DNA of 64,000 bases. Source: Natrarchaeobius halalkaliphilus. GTDB lineage: Archaea; Halobacteriota; Halobacteria; Halobacteriales; Natrialbaceae. Positions 1 through 8,404 of the stretch are shown here, in pieces (position 1 is the first letter of the stretch; the number at the start of each line of letters is the position of its first letter). The DNA lies in the NCBI RefSeq assembly GCF_003841485.1, contig NZ_REFY01000001.1:372001-436000 (forward strand), in the 5' to 3' direction. The translations under genes were made by a program, and so were the position numbers. The notes under the pieces were generated by a model that was not told the origin of the DNA, did no database searches, and saw only the letters and a program-made list of their open reading frames with translations.

Positions 1-369
1 CCGGAGGCTCACCAACACGGGAACCTCGTGTCCGTCCCTGTGCAAGGCCGGGAGTTCGATCCCGCCCCAGTCGATATGCTTCTCGCCGGTTCGGATGTAC
101 TTCTCGAGTCCGGCCGCGTGTGCGGGACGAAGTCGCTCCGGGATGATCGTCATCTTCGAGCGGCCGACCAGTTCCTCGGGCGCGTAGCCGAGGATCTCCT
201 CGATCGCCGGGTTCGCAAACAGGATCGTACTCCCCTCGTCGATCGTGAGCAGTCCCTCCGAGGTGTTTGCGACGAGCTGTCGGAAGAAATCCGGCTCGTC
301 GAACGGCGGACGTGGCAATCCGAGGGAATCGATCTCACCGGGGTCGTCCGACCTGTTCCCTCGAGTCAT
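1..369 (-). CDS. PAS-domain sensor protein, N-terminal part (runs off the window)
   Basis: The minus strand reads without a stop from ATG at 369 to base 1, giving 123 residues of the N-terminus. After a short polar leader (MTRGNRSDDPGE...), residues 25-123 form a PAS domain: FRQLVANTSEGLLTIDE, then FANPAIEEILGY, then ELVGRSKMTIIPERLRPAH. This is the usual haloarchaeal PAS pattern (asking for the fate of a point of view, NPAxExxxGY). Such domains mostly sit in front of histidine kinases or bat-like regulators, but the output domain lies outside the window and cannot be named. No signal peptide or membrane segment is visible, so the protein is probably cytoplasmic. Confidence 0.8.
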   Translation of the reverse strand, partial: MTRGNRSDDPGEIDSLGLPRPPFDEPDFFRQLVANTSEGLLTIDEGSTILFANPAIEEILGYAPEELVGRSKMTIIPERLRPAHAAGLEKYIRTGEKHIDWGGIELPALHRDGHEVPVLVSLR

Positions 370-421
370 TGTCCGTCAGTTCAAGAAATTGGTCAGGCCT
401 GAAATACCTGTGGGGTGCGCG

Positions 422-1078
422 TCATTCGACCGCGGCGACAGCTCGAATCGGAGAGCCGTCCGCGTTTTGTACCGCAAGCGGGAACGCATAGAGCCTGAAT
501 CGATCGGGAAGCCCAGCGAGAGACGTCAGATTCTCGATGATCGGCAACTCGGCACCCAACAACGCGCGGTGGGCGGGAAAGCCGTCGGGTTCGTCGTCCG
601 CGGCGTTCGCCGTCGGCGTCGGATCGGGGTTGAGCGTATCGAGTGCAACGCCACAGCCCAGTTCGCGGAGGGCAACGGCCGTCTCGGGTGCGAGGTAGGG
701 GTGCTCGAGGTAGCGATCCGTGTTCCAGTGCTCGTCGAAGCCGGTTCGGACGACCAGGAGGTCCGGAGACTCATCGTCGTCGGCGAGCGCCGGAACCACC
801 GCGTCGGGTTCGATCCGCTCGCGGCGCGAACACGGAGCGATGTCGACGAAGCGGGCGTCGAAGACGTACTCTCCGATGGGGCGGTCGTCGAGGTCGGTCC
901 CGTCCGGTTCGGTGTGGCTCGGCGCGTCGATGTGGGTTCCCGTGTGACTGCCACAGCAGATCTCCTGGACGGCCACGCCGTCCTCCGAAACCGTCGCCGC
1001 GGGTGAGACGCTCACCTCGGGATCACCCGGATATATTTGAATTCCCGTTCGGATCGGGTGGGTCAGATCGCGGTACAC
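422..1078 (-). CDS. cyclase family metal-dependent hydrolase (kynurenine formamidase-like)
   Basis: The 218-residue product carries the signature of the cyclase/kynurenine formamidase superfamily, HTGTHIDAPSH at residues 45-55, in which the His and Asp residues bind divalent metal. The opening VYRDLTHPI and YPGDP at 16-20 are also typical of the family, which hydrolyses amide or ester bonds in compounds such as N-formylkynurenine. The substrate here is unknown and no tryptophan catabolic gene is next to it. I chose the GTG at 1078 because it gives the family's usual length. An in-frame ATG at 1207 would add 43 residues without resemblance to the family. The gene ends 52 bases before the PAS gene start on the same strand. 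Confidence 0.8.
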   Translation of the reverse strand: MYRDLTHPIRTGIQIYPGDPEVSVSPAATVSEDGVAVQEICCGSHTGTHIDAPSHTEPDGTDLDDRPIGEYVFDARFVDIAPCSRRERIEPDAVVPALADDDESPDLLVVRTGFDEHWNTDRYLEHPYLAPETAVALRELGCGVALDTLNPDPTPTANAADDEPDGFPAHRALLGAELPIIENLTSLAGLPDRFRLYAFPLAVQNADGSPIRAVAAVE

Positions 1079-1296
1079 GTGAGTACTCGTTCGAACGGGG
1101 GACCAAAGCGGTATCGCAACGGCCGCTCGAGCGCCGTCTCGTCGAGAAGCCGAACTCGGAGAGTGTGGCGATACGGTTCCCCCAGTATCGTGTGAATGGG
1201 CGTCCACTGCTGGTCCCGGTCGAGTCGCACTGATCCGCCTCGTCGGCTAGATCGAAACCTGAACTGGTTTATTCGGGGCCCCACAATCGGGGATCG

Positions 1297-1932
1297 ATGA
1301 CAGTCGTCGCTTTCGATTTCGACGGAACGCTATCGGACTCCGAGATGACCGTGTTGCTCGGCAAGCGCTGTGGCGTCGCGGACGAGATGACCGAGATCAC
1401 GGAACGCGCGATGAACGACGAGATCGGCTACGCCGAGAGTCTACGCGAGCGTGCCGCACTGCTCGAGGGGCTTCCGGCCGAGGACGCAGACGCCGCGTTC
1501 GACGAGGTCGTCCTCCGTCCCGGTGCCGGAAACCTGATCGCGGAACTCAACGAGGCGGGCGTGACGACCGCGATTCTGACGGGGGGCTTCGAACGCGGCG
1601 TCGCGGCCGCACTCGAGCGCGAGGACGTGTCGGTCGATCACATCGTCTCGAACCGTCTCCCGATCCGTAACGACGAGTTAACCGGCGAGGTCGAGGGCTC
1701 GCTCGTCGAGGGGACCAAAGACGACGCCCTCGAGACGCTCGCCGCCGACGTCGGCGTCGATCTCGCGGAGACGGTCGCGATCGGTGACGGCGCGAACGAT
1801 CTTCCGATGCTCGAGGTGGCGGGTCTCTCGATCGGATTCGATCCGAAACCCGCGGTCGAACCACACTGTGAAGTCGTCGTTACCTCGATGGCCGAAGCTC
1901 GTCGAACGCTGGTCGACGAGGGCGTTCTGTAG
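1297..1932 (+). CDS. serB: phosphoserine phosphatase-like HAD hydrolase
   Basis: The 211-residue protein is a HAD phosphatase of the SerB group, which hydrolyses L-phosphoserine to serine in the last step of serine synthesis. HAD motif I is DFDGT (residues 7-11) with both catalytic Asp residues. Motif II is ILTGGF near residue 94, where Thr replaces the usual Ser. Motif IV is IGDGANDLPML near residue 162. The small cap between motifs I and II has the size expected of SerB. A TATA-like TTTATT at 1268-1273 lies about 25 bases before the ATG, so the message is probably nearly leaderless. The cytoplasmic serine role is inferred from family likeness; other small phosphomonoesters are possible. Confidence 0.82.
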   Translation: MTVVAFDFDGTLSDSEMTVLLGKRCGVADEMTEITERAMNDEIGYAESLRERAALLEGLPAEDADAAFDEVVLRPGAGNLIAELNEAGVTTAILTGGFERGVAAALEREDVSVDHIVSNRLPIRNDELTGEVEGSLVEGTKDDALETLAADVGVDLAETVAIGDGANDLPMLEVAGLSIGFDPKPAVEPHCEVVVTSMAEARRTLVDEGVL

Positions 1933-2031
1933 GTACCCAGCCGTGACTCTCGTCGTGGCGTGAGTTTCCGGTGAAACAGCTGATTTCCGGACCGAGAAGG
2001 TTATTTACTCGAGGTCGAGTAAGATGCTTTG

Positions 2032-2475
2032 ATGATGTGGCAAGATCTCGTATTCATGATTGGTAGCGGCCTCTCGATCGTCTTTCTCGCGCCGACGTTG
2101 CGCGATGCGACCGCCCGCGTCCCGCTGGGAACGAGTTTACCCTCGATGGGGATCGGGTTCGTCTACGCCGTAACCTTCGCGACGCTCGGTATGACGTTCT
2201 CCGCGGCCGGGTCGCTCGCCGCGGGGACGATGTGGTCGATGATCGCGCTGGTCCGGTCACCGACGTCTCGAGGACTGCTCGCCTCGAGCGATCTCTCCCT
2301 GTTCGCGGACGACGTCCGCCGATGGATCGATCGCCGCCGTTCGGATCGCGTTCTCGGAGAACAGTATATTACCCGCGGTGATTCACGTATTACCCTCGAG
2401 AACACCCACGTTACCCGCGACGGTCCGCGTGTCGGCCTCGAGAACACCCACGACCCCGTTCCCGGCGAGCAGTAA
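2032..2475 (+). CDS. small haloarchaeal membrane protein, function unknown
   Basis: A 147-residue protein that I do not recognise. It opens with a hydrophobic segment (residues 5-22, DLVFMIGSGLSIVFLAP) and has further hydrophobic stretches near residues 45-77, so two or three membrane segments are likely. The C-terminal 60 residues are hydrophilic and contain an imperfect triplicated motif: ITRGDSRITLENTH, VTRDGPRVGLENTH and the preceding LGEQY run. That tail is probably cytoplasmic. ATG at 2032 is followed directly by a second ATG at 2035. The TATA-like TTATTT at 2001-2006 fits either start. The gene is convergent with metX downstream. Confidence 0.6.
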   Translation: MMWQDLVFMIGSGLSIVFLAPTLRDATARVPLGTSLPSMGIGFVYAVTFATLGMTFSAAGSLAAGTMWSMIALVRSPTSRGLLASSDLSLFADDVRRWIDRRRSDRVLGEQYITRGDSRITLENTHVTRDGPRVGLENTHDPVPGEQ

Positions 2476-2613
2476 TCGTCGATATCCACACGCCCGAGTC
2501 GACCGCTCCGGGCCGTTCGTCTCGCCGGGTCGCTCGAGGCGACCCGTCTCTCAGCGATCGACGCGCGGTCGTCCGGCGTTCGAACTCGCTCGAAGAACAC
2601 CGCTCGGAGACCG

Positions 2614-3822
2614 TCACTCGGAGAACAGGCTCGTGTGGACCGGCGCGAACGCCTCCGGCTCGTCGATTTCCTCGTCCTCGGTGTCGGTGATCGAGCGCCC
2701 CTCGAGGCCAACGGCGAGCAGGTCCGAAAGCGGCGGCCCGACTTTCTCGGGTTCGACGAGGAAGGCGTCGTGGCCGTGGTCCGATTCGACGATGTGGTGG
2801 GCCACGGAGACGTCGGTCTCCCGGCAGGCGTCGGCCAGCGCTTCGGATTGCTCGACGGTGAAGTGCCAGTCGCCGGTGAACGAGAGCACGAGGAGTTCGC
2901 CCTCGAACGCCGCGATCGCGTCCGCGTCGGACTCGTAGCCCGCGGCCAGATCGAAGTCGTCCATCGCGCGCGTCATGTAGAGGTAGCTGTTCGCGTCGAA
3001 CCGATCGGTGAACTTCTCGGCCTGGTAATCCAGGTAGGACTCGACCTCCCGGTACGGGAAGAAGGCGGCCGCGGGATCCGGCGGCTTCTCGCGAACCGTC
3101 TCCCGGCCCGCCGACCGGCGGCCGAACTTCCGGGCCATCGAGGCCTTCGAGAGGTACATGATGTGACCGATCTGGCGCGCTCGGGCCAGTCCGTCGACGG
3201 GTTCGGGACCGCCGTAGTAGTGACCGCCGTTCCAGTCCGGATCGGTCGTGATCGCGCGTCTGGCGACGGTGTCCAGTGCGAGACACTGGGGATCGAGTCG
3301 GGCGGCAGCGGCGATCGACGCCGCGTATTCGACGTCATCGGGGTATCGCCGCAGCCAGTCGAGAACGTTCATTCCGCCGACGCTACCGCCGACGACGGCG
3401 TGGAGGCGGCCAACGCCGATTTCGTCCAGGAGCGCTCGCTGGGCCCGCGTCCAGTCACCGACGGTCACCGGCGGAAAGTCGGTGCCGTAGGGGTCGCCGG
3501 TTTCGGGGTTCGTGCTCGCGGGTCCGGTCGAACCGTAACACGATCCCGGAACGTTCGCGCACACGACGAAGTACTCGGTTGTGTCGATGGCCTTTCCGGG
3601 ACCGACGACGTCGCCCCACCACGCGCGGGCCTGACCCGCGGTGTCGTCGCCCGCATCGGGTCGGCGGGCGACGTGTGAACTACCCGTCAGCGCGTGACAG
3701 ATCAACACCGCGTTCGTCCCGTCGAACTCGCCGTAGCTCTCGTAGGCGATCTCGAGCGATGGAACCGACTCGCCGGAGAGAAACTGGAACGCGCCGATGG
3801 TGACGGTGTCTCTCGTCGTCAT
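2614..3822 (-). CDS. metX: homoserine O-acetyltransferase
   Basis: The 402-residue alpha/beta hydrolase-fold protein transfers an acetyl group from acetyl-CoA to L-homoserine, the activating step of methionine synthesis by direct sulfhydrylation. The nucleophile elbow is GGSVGG with Ser147. The catalytic Asp lies in FTGDWHF and the His in ESDHGHD near the C-terminus. [14 protein letters not shown] at residues 38-50 is the oxyanion-side motif typical of MetX. Its start codon overlaps the metY stop by four bases (ATGA), so the two are translationally coupled and serve consecutive steps. MetX-fold enzymes can be succinyltransferases; the acyl donor cannot be decided from sequence by eye. Confidence 0.92.
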   Translation of the reverse strand: MTTRDTVTIGAFQFLSGESVPSLEIAYESYGEFDGTNAVLICHALTGSSHVARRPDAGDDTAGQARAWWGDVVGPGKAIDTTEYFVVCANVPGSCYGSTGPASTNPETGDPYGTDFPPVTVGDWTRAQRALLDEIGVGRLHAVVGGSVGGMNVLDWLRRYPDDVEYAASIAAAARLDPQCLALDTVARRAITTDPDWNGGHYYGGPEPVDGLARARQIGHIMYLSKASMARKFGRRSAGRETVREKPPDPAAAFFPYREVESYLDYQAEKFTDRFDANSYLYMTRAMDDFDLAAGYESDADAIAAFEGELLVLSFTGDWHFTVEQSEALADACRETDVSVAHHIVESDHGHDAFLVEPEKVGPPLSDLLAVGLEGRSITDTEDEEIDEPEAFAPVHTSLFSE

Positions 3823-5165
3823 GGTCGTGGCTGTTCTCCGGTGGTCGTCCGCGTTGCGATTTCGATCGCTCGGTCGATATCCGCGAGAATATCCTCGGGG
3901 TCTTCGATCCCGACGGACATCCTGACGAGATCGGGCGTGACGCCGGCTTCTTCCTGTTCGTCGGGCGAAAGCTGGCCGTGTGTCGTGCTCGCGGGGTGGA
4001 TGACGAGCGTTTTCGCGTCACCGATGTTCGCGAGGAACTGCGCGAGTTCGACGTTCTCACAGAAGCGCTTGCCGCCCTCGTAGCCGTTCTCGAGGCCGAA
4101 CGCGATCATGCCGCCGTACTCTTCGAGGTAGCGCGAGGCGTTGTCGTGGGTCGGGTGATCGGCCAGTCCGGGATAGGTCACCCAGGAGACGGCGTCGTGA
4201 TCGTCGAGGAACGCTGCGACGATGGCGGCGTTCTCGCAGTGTTTGTCGACGCGCAGGGGTAGCGACTCGAGTCCCTGCAGTGTTTGCCAGGCGTCGAAGG
4301 GCGACTGCTGATTGCCCAGGCTCCGCAGGGAGCGAAAGCGCGCGGTCTCCGCAAACGGTGCCTCGGGAAAGTCACGCGAGAAGTCGACGTCGTGGTAGGC
4401 GTGGTTCTGTCCGGCGATCTCGTCGTAACCGTGGTCGCCCCACGGGAACGATCCGCCGTCGACGAGGACGCCGCCCACGGTCGTCCCGGAGCCGTGGAGC
4501 CACTTGGTGGTCGACTCCCAGACCACGTCCGCGCCGTGTTCGAGGGGGCGACAGAGAGCGGGCGTCGCGAAGGTGTTGTCGACGACGAGGGGGACGCCGT
4601 GATCGTGAGCGATCGCCGCGACGCGTTCGAAATCCGGCGTGACGAGCGAGGGATTGCCGACGGTCTCGACGTGAACGAACGCGGTATCCTCGTCGATCGC
4701 TGCCTCGTAGGCGTCGTACTCGAGCGTCGGGACGAATCGCGGTTCGATGTCCCGACGAGTCGCCGTCTTCGAGAAGTACGCGGTCGTCCCGCCGTAGGTG
4801 TCGGTCGAACAGACGACGTTGTCGCCCGCCTGCGCGAGGATCAACACGGCCGAATCGAGGGCGGCCATGCCGCTTCCCGTCGCCACCGCTCCGGCACCGC
4901 CCTCGAGGGAGGCGAGGCGGTCTTCGAGCGTGGTAACCGTCGGGTTGCTGATCCGCGAGTAGATGTAGCCGTCGTCCTCGAGTGCGTAGCGGGCGGCGGC
5001 GGTATCGGCATCCTCGAAGACGTAGGAGGTCGTCTGGTAGATCGGCGGTGCCATCGCACCGGTGTTCGGATCGGCGCGCTGGCCGGCGTGTACGCTTCGT
5101 GTCCCGAGTCCCCGCTCGAGACAGTCCGAGTCGCCGTCGGACTCGTCGCTCGCGTCGTCGCTCAT
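3819..5165 (-). CDS. metY: O-acetylhomoserine sulfhydrylase (PLP-dependent)
   Basis: The 448-residue Cys/Met metabolism PLP enzyme makes homocysteine from O-acetylhomoserine and sulfide. Visible family features are TRSVHAGQ (22-29), [10 protein letters not shown] (41-50), the PLP-stacking region around residue 120, DNTFATP (196-202), and [11 protein letters not shown] with the Schiff-base lysine at 221. Its length matches MetY (about 430) rather than the shorter cystathionine enzymes. It is the first gene of a metY-metX operon. The ATG at 5165 lies five bases downstream of a perfect 12-base palindrome, a likely operator. An acidic N-terminal tail ([12 protein letters not shown]) is a normal haloarchaeal feature. 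Confidence 0.92.
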   Translation of the reverse strand: MSDDASDESDGDSDCLERGLGTRSVHAGQRADPNTGAMAPPIYQTTSYVFEDADTAAARYALEDDGYIYSRISNPTVTTLEDRLASLEGGAGAVATGSGMAALDSAVLILAQAGDNVVCSTDTYGGTTAYFSKTATRRDIEPRFVPTLEYDAYEAAIDEDTAFVHVETVGNPSLVTPDFERVAAIAHDHGVPLVVDNTFATPALCRPLEHGADVVWESTTKWLHGSGTTVGGVLVDGGSFPWGDHGYDEIAGQNHAYHDVDFSRDFPEAPFAETARFRSLRSLGNQQSPFDAWQTLQGLESLPLRVDKHCENAAIVAAFLDDHDAVSWVTYPGLADHPTHDNASRYLEEYGGMIAFGLENGYEGGKRFCENVELAQFLANIGDAKTLVIHPASTTHGQLSPDEQEEAGVTPDLVRMSVGIEDPEDILADIDRAIEIATRTTTGEQPRP

Positions 5166-5169
5166 GTTT

Positions 5170-5181
5170 AGTATGCATACT
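5170..5181. promoter_or_regulatory. palindrome just upstream of metY, candidate operator
   Basis: AGTATGCATACT is a perfect 12-base palindrome that ends five bases before the metY start codon. In a leaderless haloarchaeal gene this places it across the transcription start, where a bound repressor would block initiation. The binding protein is unknown. Confidence 0.4.
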
Positions 5182-5301
5182 CCTCCACGTTCATATGCGT
5201 CTCAGTAACGGCAAAAACCGCTACGTGTGCGTATGATTTACAACCTTACCAGTTTCTGATCGATATTGCTTGTTCTTGCCCGTTTCGGGCGGTCGAATCG
5301 A

Positions 5302-5592
5302 CTACAGTCGATCCGTGTTCACGTCGACGCCCGGCGGGGTCACGAGCAGAAATCCGCGGAAGTGAACGAGGTTTCCCCCGGATTCCCTGACGTCGCGGGC
5401 GAAGCCGGCGGCCAGTTCGTTGACGTCTCCCTCGACGCAGAGAACGAGGGCGTTTCCGCTCGAAATCGCCTCGAGCCAGGACTCCGGCGGCGTGGTCCCA
5501 TCGAGGATGCCGAGAACGATGCTGCCCTCGAGGTCGAGCTCTTCGTCGATGTGCTCCTCGACCGTCCGAAGATCGAGATCGAAATCGCTCAT
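5302..5592 (-). CDS. small haloarchaeal protein, DUF5779-like
   Basis: The 96-residue acidic protein begins MSDFDLDLRTVEEHI and ends with a conserved-looking stretch HFRGFLLVTPPGVDVNTDRL-like region. I recall this pattern as the haloarchaeal family DUF5779, whose function is unknown. The core alternates beta and alpha segments (GSIVLGILDG, NALVLCVEG, ELAAGFARDVRESGG) and looks like a small soluble alpha/beta domain with no membrane segment. The open frame extends upstream to 5709, but the ATG at 5592 is chosen because the extra 39 residues are Ser/Pro/Phe-rich and overlap the RNase P RNA gene. It lies 79 bases downstream of rnpB on the same strand. Confidence 0.65.
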   Translation of the reverse strand: MSDFDLDLRTVEEHIDEELDLEGSIVLGILDGTTPPESWLEAISSGNALVLCVEGDVNELAAGFARDVRESGGNLVHFRGFLLVTPPGVDVNTDRL

Positions 5593-5670
5593 GGTGGCTG
5601 CCTCGAAGCGCGACGGGAAAAACGTTCCTCTGGTCGTCGGAAAAAAGTCATCGCTCGGCGGATAGAAACT

Positions 5671-6188
5671 GGGTGAGAGGAGTAAGCCCCCTTCTGTTCG
5701 TCCCGGCATTCGGCTGAGCGTCCGCGCCGTCCGCGGGGATGCCGCGGGACGTTCGGGCTACCACGGCACGGACTTGCACCGGTGAGGATTCGCCGTTCCA
5801 TCGATCCTCGGCCGTCTCCCCACGGTCGGGGACGTCGAGCGTCCCCCGTGGAATCGAACCACGGTCGTCGACCGCGCGGATGGCGACTCTCGCACCAGCG
5901 GCGCGTCGAGTCGCACCCTCTGCGGGTTATCTCCCCTTCCTCGCGGTCGGGTTCGCGCGCATCATCGGTCGGGCCGAGACGTGTCGTTTCTGTTCCAGAG
6001 CCAGCGGTCTCGCGCTCCGGGCTTGCGCCCGGTCACCCGCCCGAACGGGTGGGGGGACTTTCCTCGCGTCCGCCGAACGACTCGCGGAGCCGTCCGACGA
6101 AGCGTGCGGTCCACCTCGAAGGGTGAACCACACCGTGTGACCGTCCCGTCGCCGGTCGGGTCACCGCGGCAGCCAGGCTCTCTCTCCC
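5671..6188 (-). ncRNA. rnpB: RNase P RNA
   Basis: Read on the minus strand, the region has the universal RNase P core: GAGGAAAGTCCCCCC (conserved region I, near 6050-6066) and ACAGAAGGGGGCTTAC (conserved region V, near 5684-5699). Between them lies GGTGCAAGTCCGTGCC. The ends are placed by helix P1: GGGAGAGAG at 6188-6180 pairs with CTCTCACCC at 5679-5671, with one A/A mismatch. This gives about 518 bases. A TATA-like CTTATTCGG on the minus strand lies near 6212-6220, about 25 bases upstream. The RNA is the catalytic part of the enzyme that removes 5' leaders from tRNA precursors. End positions are good to a few bases. Confidence 0.92.
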
Positions 6189-6293
6189 GGTTAGGGTAGG
6201 GTCTTCTGCCGAATAAGTCCCTCGGTCGTCGACTGGTTCGACCGTCGAATCGAATGGAAGCGTTTTAGGACGACTACTTCCATGTACAGGTGT

Positions 6294-6893
6294 ATGTCCC
6301 AGCGACAGGGCGTCGACCTTTCTTACGAGGACGGTGCGCGCGCCGTCAAACTCGCGCGTGAGTCCGTCGAATCCTACGTACAACACGGACAGCGAGAACA
6401 ACCGGGGAGCATGCGCGAAGCGTTCTACGAGCGGACCGGGGCGTTCGTCCGCCTCGAGTCCACGCGCGGCCGGGGCAGCCTGCGAGGCTGTGCCGGTGGC
6501 TACCGGTCGGGTGATCAACTCGGACACGTCATCGTCGACGCGGCCATCGAAGCCGCGAGCGAAGACTCCTGTGGCTCCGAAGTGAGCCCGTCCGAGCTAT
6601 CGAATCTCACGGTCTCCGTCTGCGCCGTAAAGAACGTCGTGCTGACCGACGATCCGCTGGCCGACCTCGAACTCGGCACGCACGGCATCGCCATCGACGG
6701 AGGCGAGGGCGGCTGGCTCTATCCGACGGTGCCGGTCGAACACGGCTGGAGCGAACGCGAGTACCTCGATCGGACCTGTCGGAAGGCCAAACTCGCGCCG
6801 AGCGCCTGGCAGGACGACGACGTCGTCGTCACGCTCTTCGAAGGGCAGGTCTTCCGCGAGCGCGACGCCGGCGGGAGTATCGAAGAACTCTGA
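6294..6893 (+). CDS. AMMECR1-domain protein (TIGR00296 family)
   Basis: The 199-residue protein belongs to the AMMECR1 family, found across archaea and eukaryotes. The family hallmark RGCAGG (LRGCIG type) is at residues 64-69. It is followed by the usual second block GTHGIAIDGGEGGWLYPTVPVEHGW and by CRKAKLAPSAWQDD near residue 160. The biochemical activity of the family is not established, though a radical-SAM/MEMO partner role has been discussed. The ATG at 6294 is preferred over 6282 because MSQRQGVDLSYEDG matches the family start and a TATA-like GTTTTAGG lies near 6262-6269. It is divergent from rnpB, sharing about 100 bases of promoter region. Confidence 0.85.
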   Translation: MSQRQGVDLSYEDGARAVKLARESVESYVQHGQREQPGSMREAFYERTGAFVRLESTRGRGSLRGCAGGYRSGDQLGHVIVDAAIEAASEDSCGSEVSPSELSNLTVSVCAVKNVVLTDDPLADLELGTHGIAIDGGEGGWLYPTVPVEHGWSEREYLDRTCRKAKLAPSAWQDDDVVVTLFEGQVFRERDAGGSIEEL

Positions 6894-7222
6894 TGCGGGC
6901 TGCTGTCGGTTAGTTCGACGCAAGCGCGGAACGGATGCGGTTCATCTGTTCGCAGGAACAGCGCGCTGTCTGTGGTGCGATCAAACGTCTGAGACGGCGG
7001 GCGTGCGGTCGTCGACGTCGCTTCTCGCTCGAGAGCGCGGGCTTTCGCTCGGTCCACCCTGAGATGGTCCTACAACGGCGTCCACGCTGAGATGGTCCTA
7101 CAACGATTGTAACTCGTCCGCGTGGCCGCTCGGAGGCACGTCGGTGCTCCTCGGCGTGTCGGATCGGTCCTGACTGACGGACGGATCGCGGTCCCGCCGG
7201 CAATGACTCACAACAGTCCGTA
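6894..7222. other. intergenic stretch with a short tandem repeat, no gene seen
   Basis: Between the convergent AMMECR1 and pncB genes I see no credible gene; open frames here lack start context and family likeness. The stretch contains a two-copy direct repeat (7053-7106) described separately. Confidence 0.5.
7053..7106. repeat. two-copy 28-base tandem repeat
   Basis: TCCACCCTGAGATGGTCCTA at 7053-7072 is followed 28 bases on (7081) by TCCACGCTGAGATGGTCCTA. Each copy continues with CAACG, so 25 of 26 bases match, and two or three bases separate the copies. It lies downstream of both convergent genes. It could be a slippage product or part of a transcript end; no protein is encoded. Confidence 0.7.
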
Positions 7223-8374
7223 TCAGCCGTCGAAGCCGACCACATCGGCGTCGGAGAGACACCGCTCTCGGGCCGCCTCGAGATCGAACTCCCGGACGAC
7301 CTCGCCGTCGCGGACCAGCGCCTCGAGTAACGGCCTGCCCTCGTCCGGTCCCGGTTCGCTCGCGAGGGCGACGTGGTGGCCGCCGTCGCCCGTCCGGTAG
7401 ACGTCTTTGACGCCGGAGAGCTTCCCGCGCTTCGAGATCGGCTCGCCTTCGATCTCGACGATGTCGAGGCTGAAGTCGACCGAGTCGGCACCGGTGATGT
7501 GGCTGCCGACGCCGAAGCCATCGGCAACGTCGCGGAGCGACCGGACGGCGTCGGGGTCGAGTCCGCCGCTGCAGAAGATCTCGACGTCGTCGTAACCGCG
7601 TGCGTCGAGCTCCCATCGAACCTCGCGTGCGATGTGTCGGAAGTCGCCGCGACGGGAACCGGTGGTGTCGAGGCGGACGCCGTCCAGTCGGTCGCCCAGA
7701 GTTTCGGCTGCCAGCAGGCTCTCGCTGACTTCGTCCCAGAAGGTGTCCGCGAGCGCGATCCGGGGGACGTCCGCGGGAACGGCCTCGTCGAACGCTTCCC
7801 AGGCGTCGGCCTGATTTCCCTCGCCGAAACAGAACAGGAGCGCGTGAGGCATCGTCCCGCCGGCCGCTCGTCCCAGGATCTTACCGGCGGCGACGTGTGA
7901 AAAGCCGTCGAGTCCGGCCACCAGCGCGGCTCGTTCGACCGTCGACGCGATCGACGGGTGGACGTGGCGCGCGCCGAACGAGAAGATCGAGCAATCGGGT
8001 GCCGCCAGCCGCGCTTCGAGTGCGGCCGTCGCGAAGCCACTCGGCTGGGAGAGAAACCCGAGCAGCGAGGTCTCGAGTTCAGCGAACTCGAGGTACGAAC
8101 CCTCGATTCGTAAAACTGGGCCGCCGTCGAACAGCTGGCCGTCCGAAAGTGCGTCGACGTCGACGGATCGACCCTCGAAGAGCGTGGCGACGTCGTGGAC
8201 CCCGGTGAACACCTCGAACGATCCGGTCGGGAACTGGTCCGCGGTCACCTCGGCAACGACGGTCGGGTTCCGTCCGGCGTACTCGAGGGTTTCGCGGGTG
8301 CGCTCGAAGTAGGCGTCCGTTGCAGTCCCCTCGAGGATCGCCTCGGACGGAACGATTCCGAACGGGTTTGACAT
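7223..8374 (-). CDS. pncB: nicotinate phosphoribosyltransferase
   Basis: The 383-residue type II phosphoribosyltransferase joins nicotinate to PRPP to give nicotinate mononucleotide in NAD salvage. Family features are AYFERTRETL near the N-terminus, FGARHVHPS near 134 (the active-site FGxRR/HP region), VAAGKILGRAAGGTMPHA near 162 (the substrate loop with the catalytic His), LDTTGSRRGDF near 230 and FCSGGLDPD near 261. The length fits the shorter archaeal enzymes. The start ATG at 8374 lies 30 bases downstream of the stop of the surface-protein gene on the same strand. A nicotinamidase-like hydrolase lies two genes away on the other strand, which fits an NAD salvage neighbourhood. Confidence 0.92.
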   Translation of the reverse strand: MSNPFGIVPSEAILEGTATDAYFERTRETLEYAGRNPTVVAEVTADQFPTGSFEVFTGVHDVATLFEGRSVDVDALSDGQLFDGGPVLRIEGSYLEFAELETSLLGFLSQPSGFATAALEARLAAPDCSIFSFGARHVHPSIASTVERAALVAGLDGFSHVAAGKILGRAAGGTMPHALLFCFGEGNQADAWEAFDEAVPADVPRIALADTFWDEVSESLLAAETLGDRLDGVRLDTTGSRRGDFRHIAREVRWELDARGYDDVEIFCSGGLDPDAVRSLRDVADGFGVGSHITGADSVDFSLDIVEIEGEPISKRGKLSGVKDVYRTGDGGHHVALASEPGPDEGRPLLEALVRDGEVVREFDLEAARERCLSDADVVGFDG

Positions 8375-8404
8375 ACCGTCGATTTCCCGCGCCGGACAAA
8401 AAAG

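Noticed and set aside
5709-6188. Open reading frames on both strands across 5709-6188
   Set aside because: The region is the RNase P RNA gene, with its conserved core and P1 helix.
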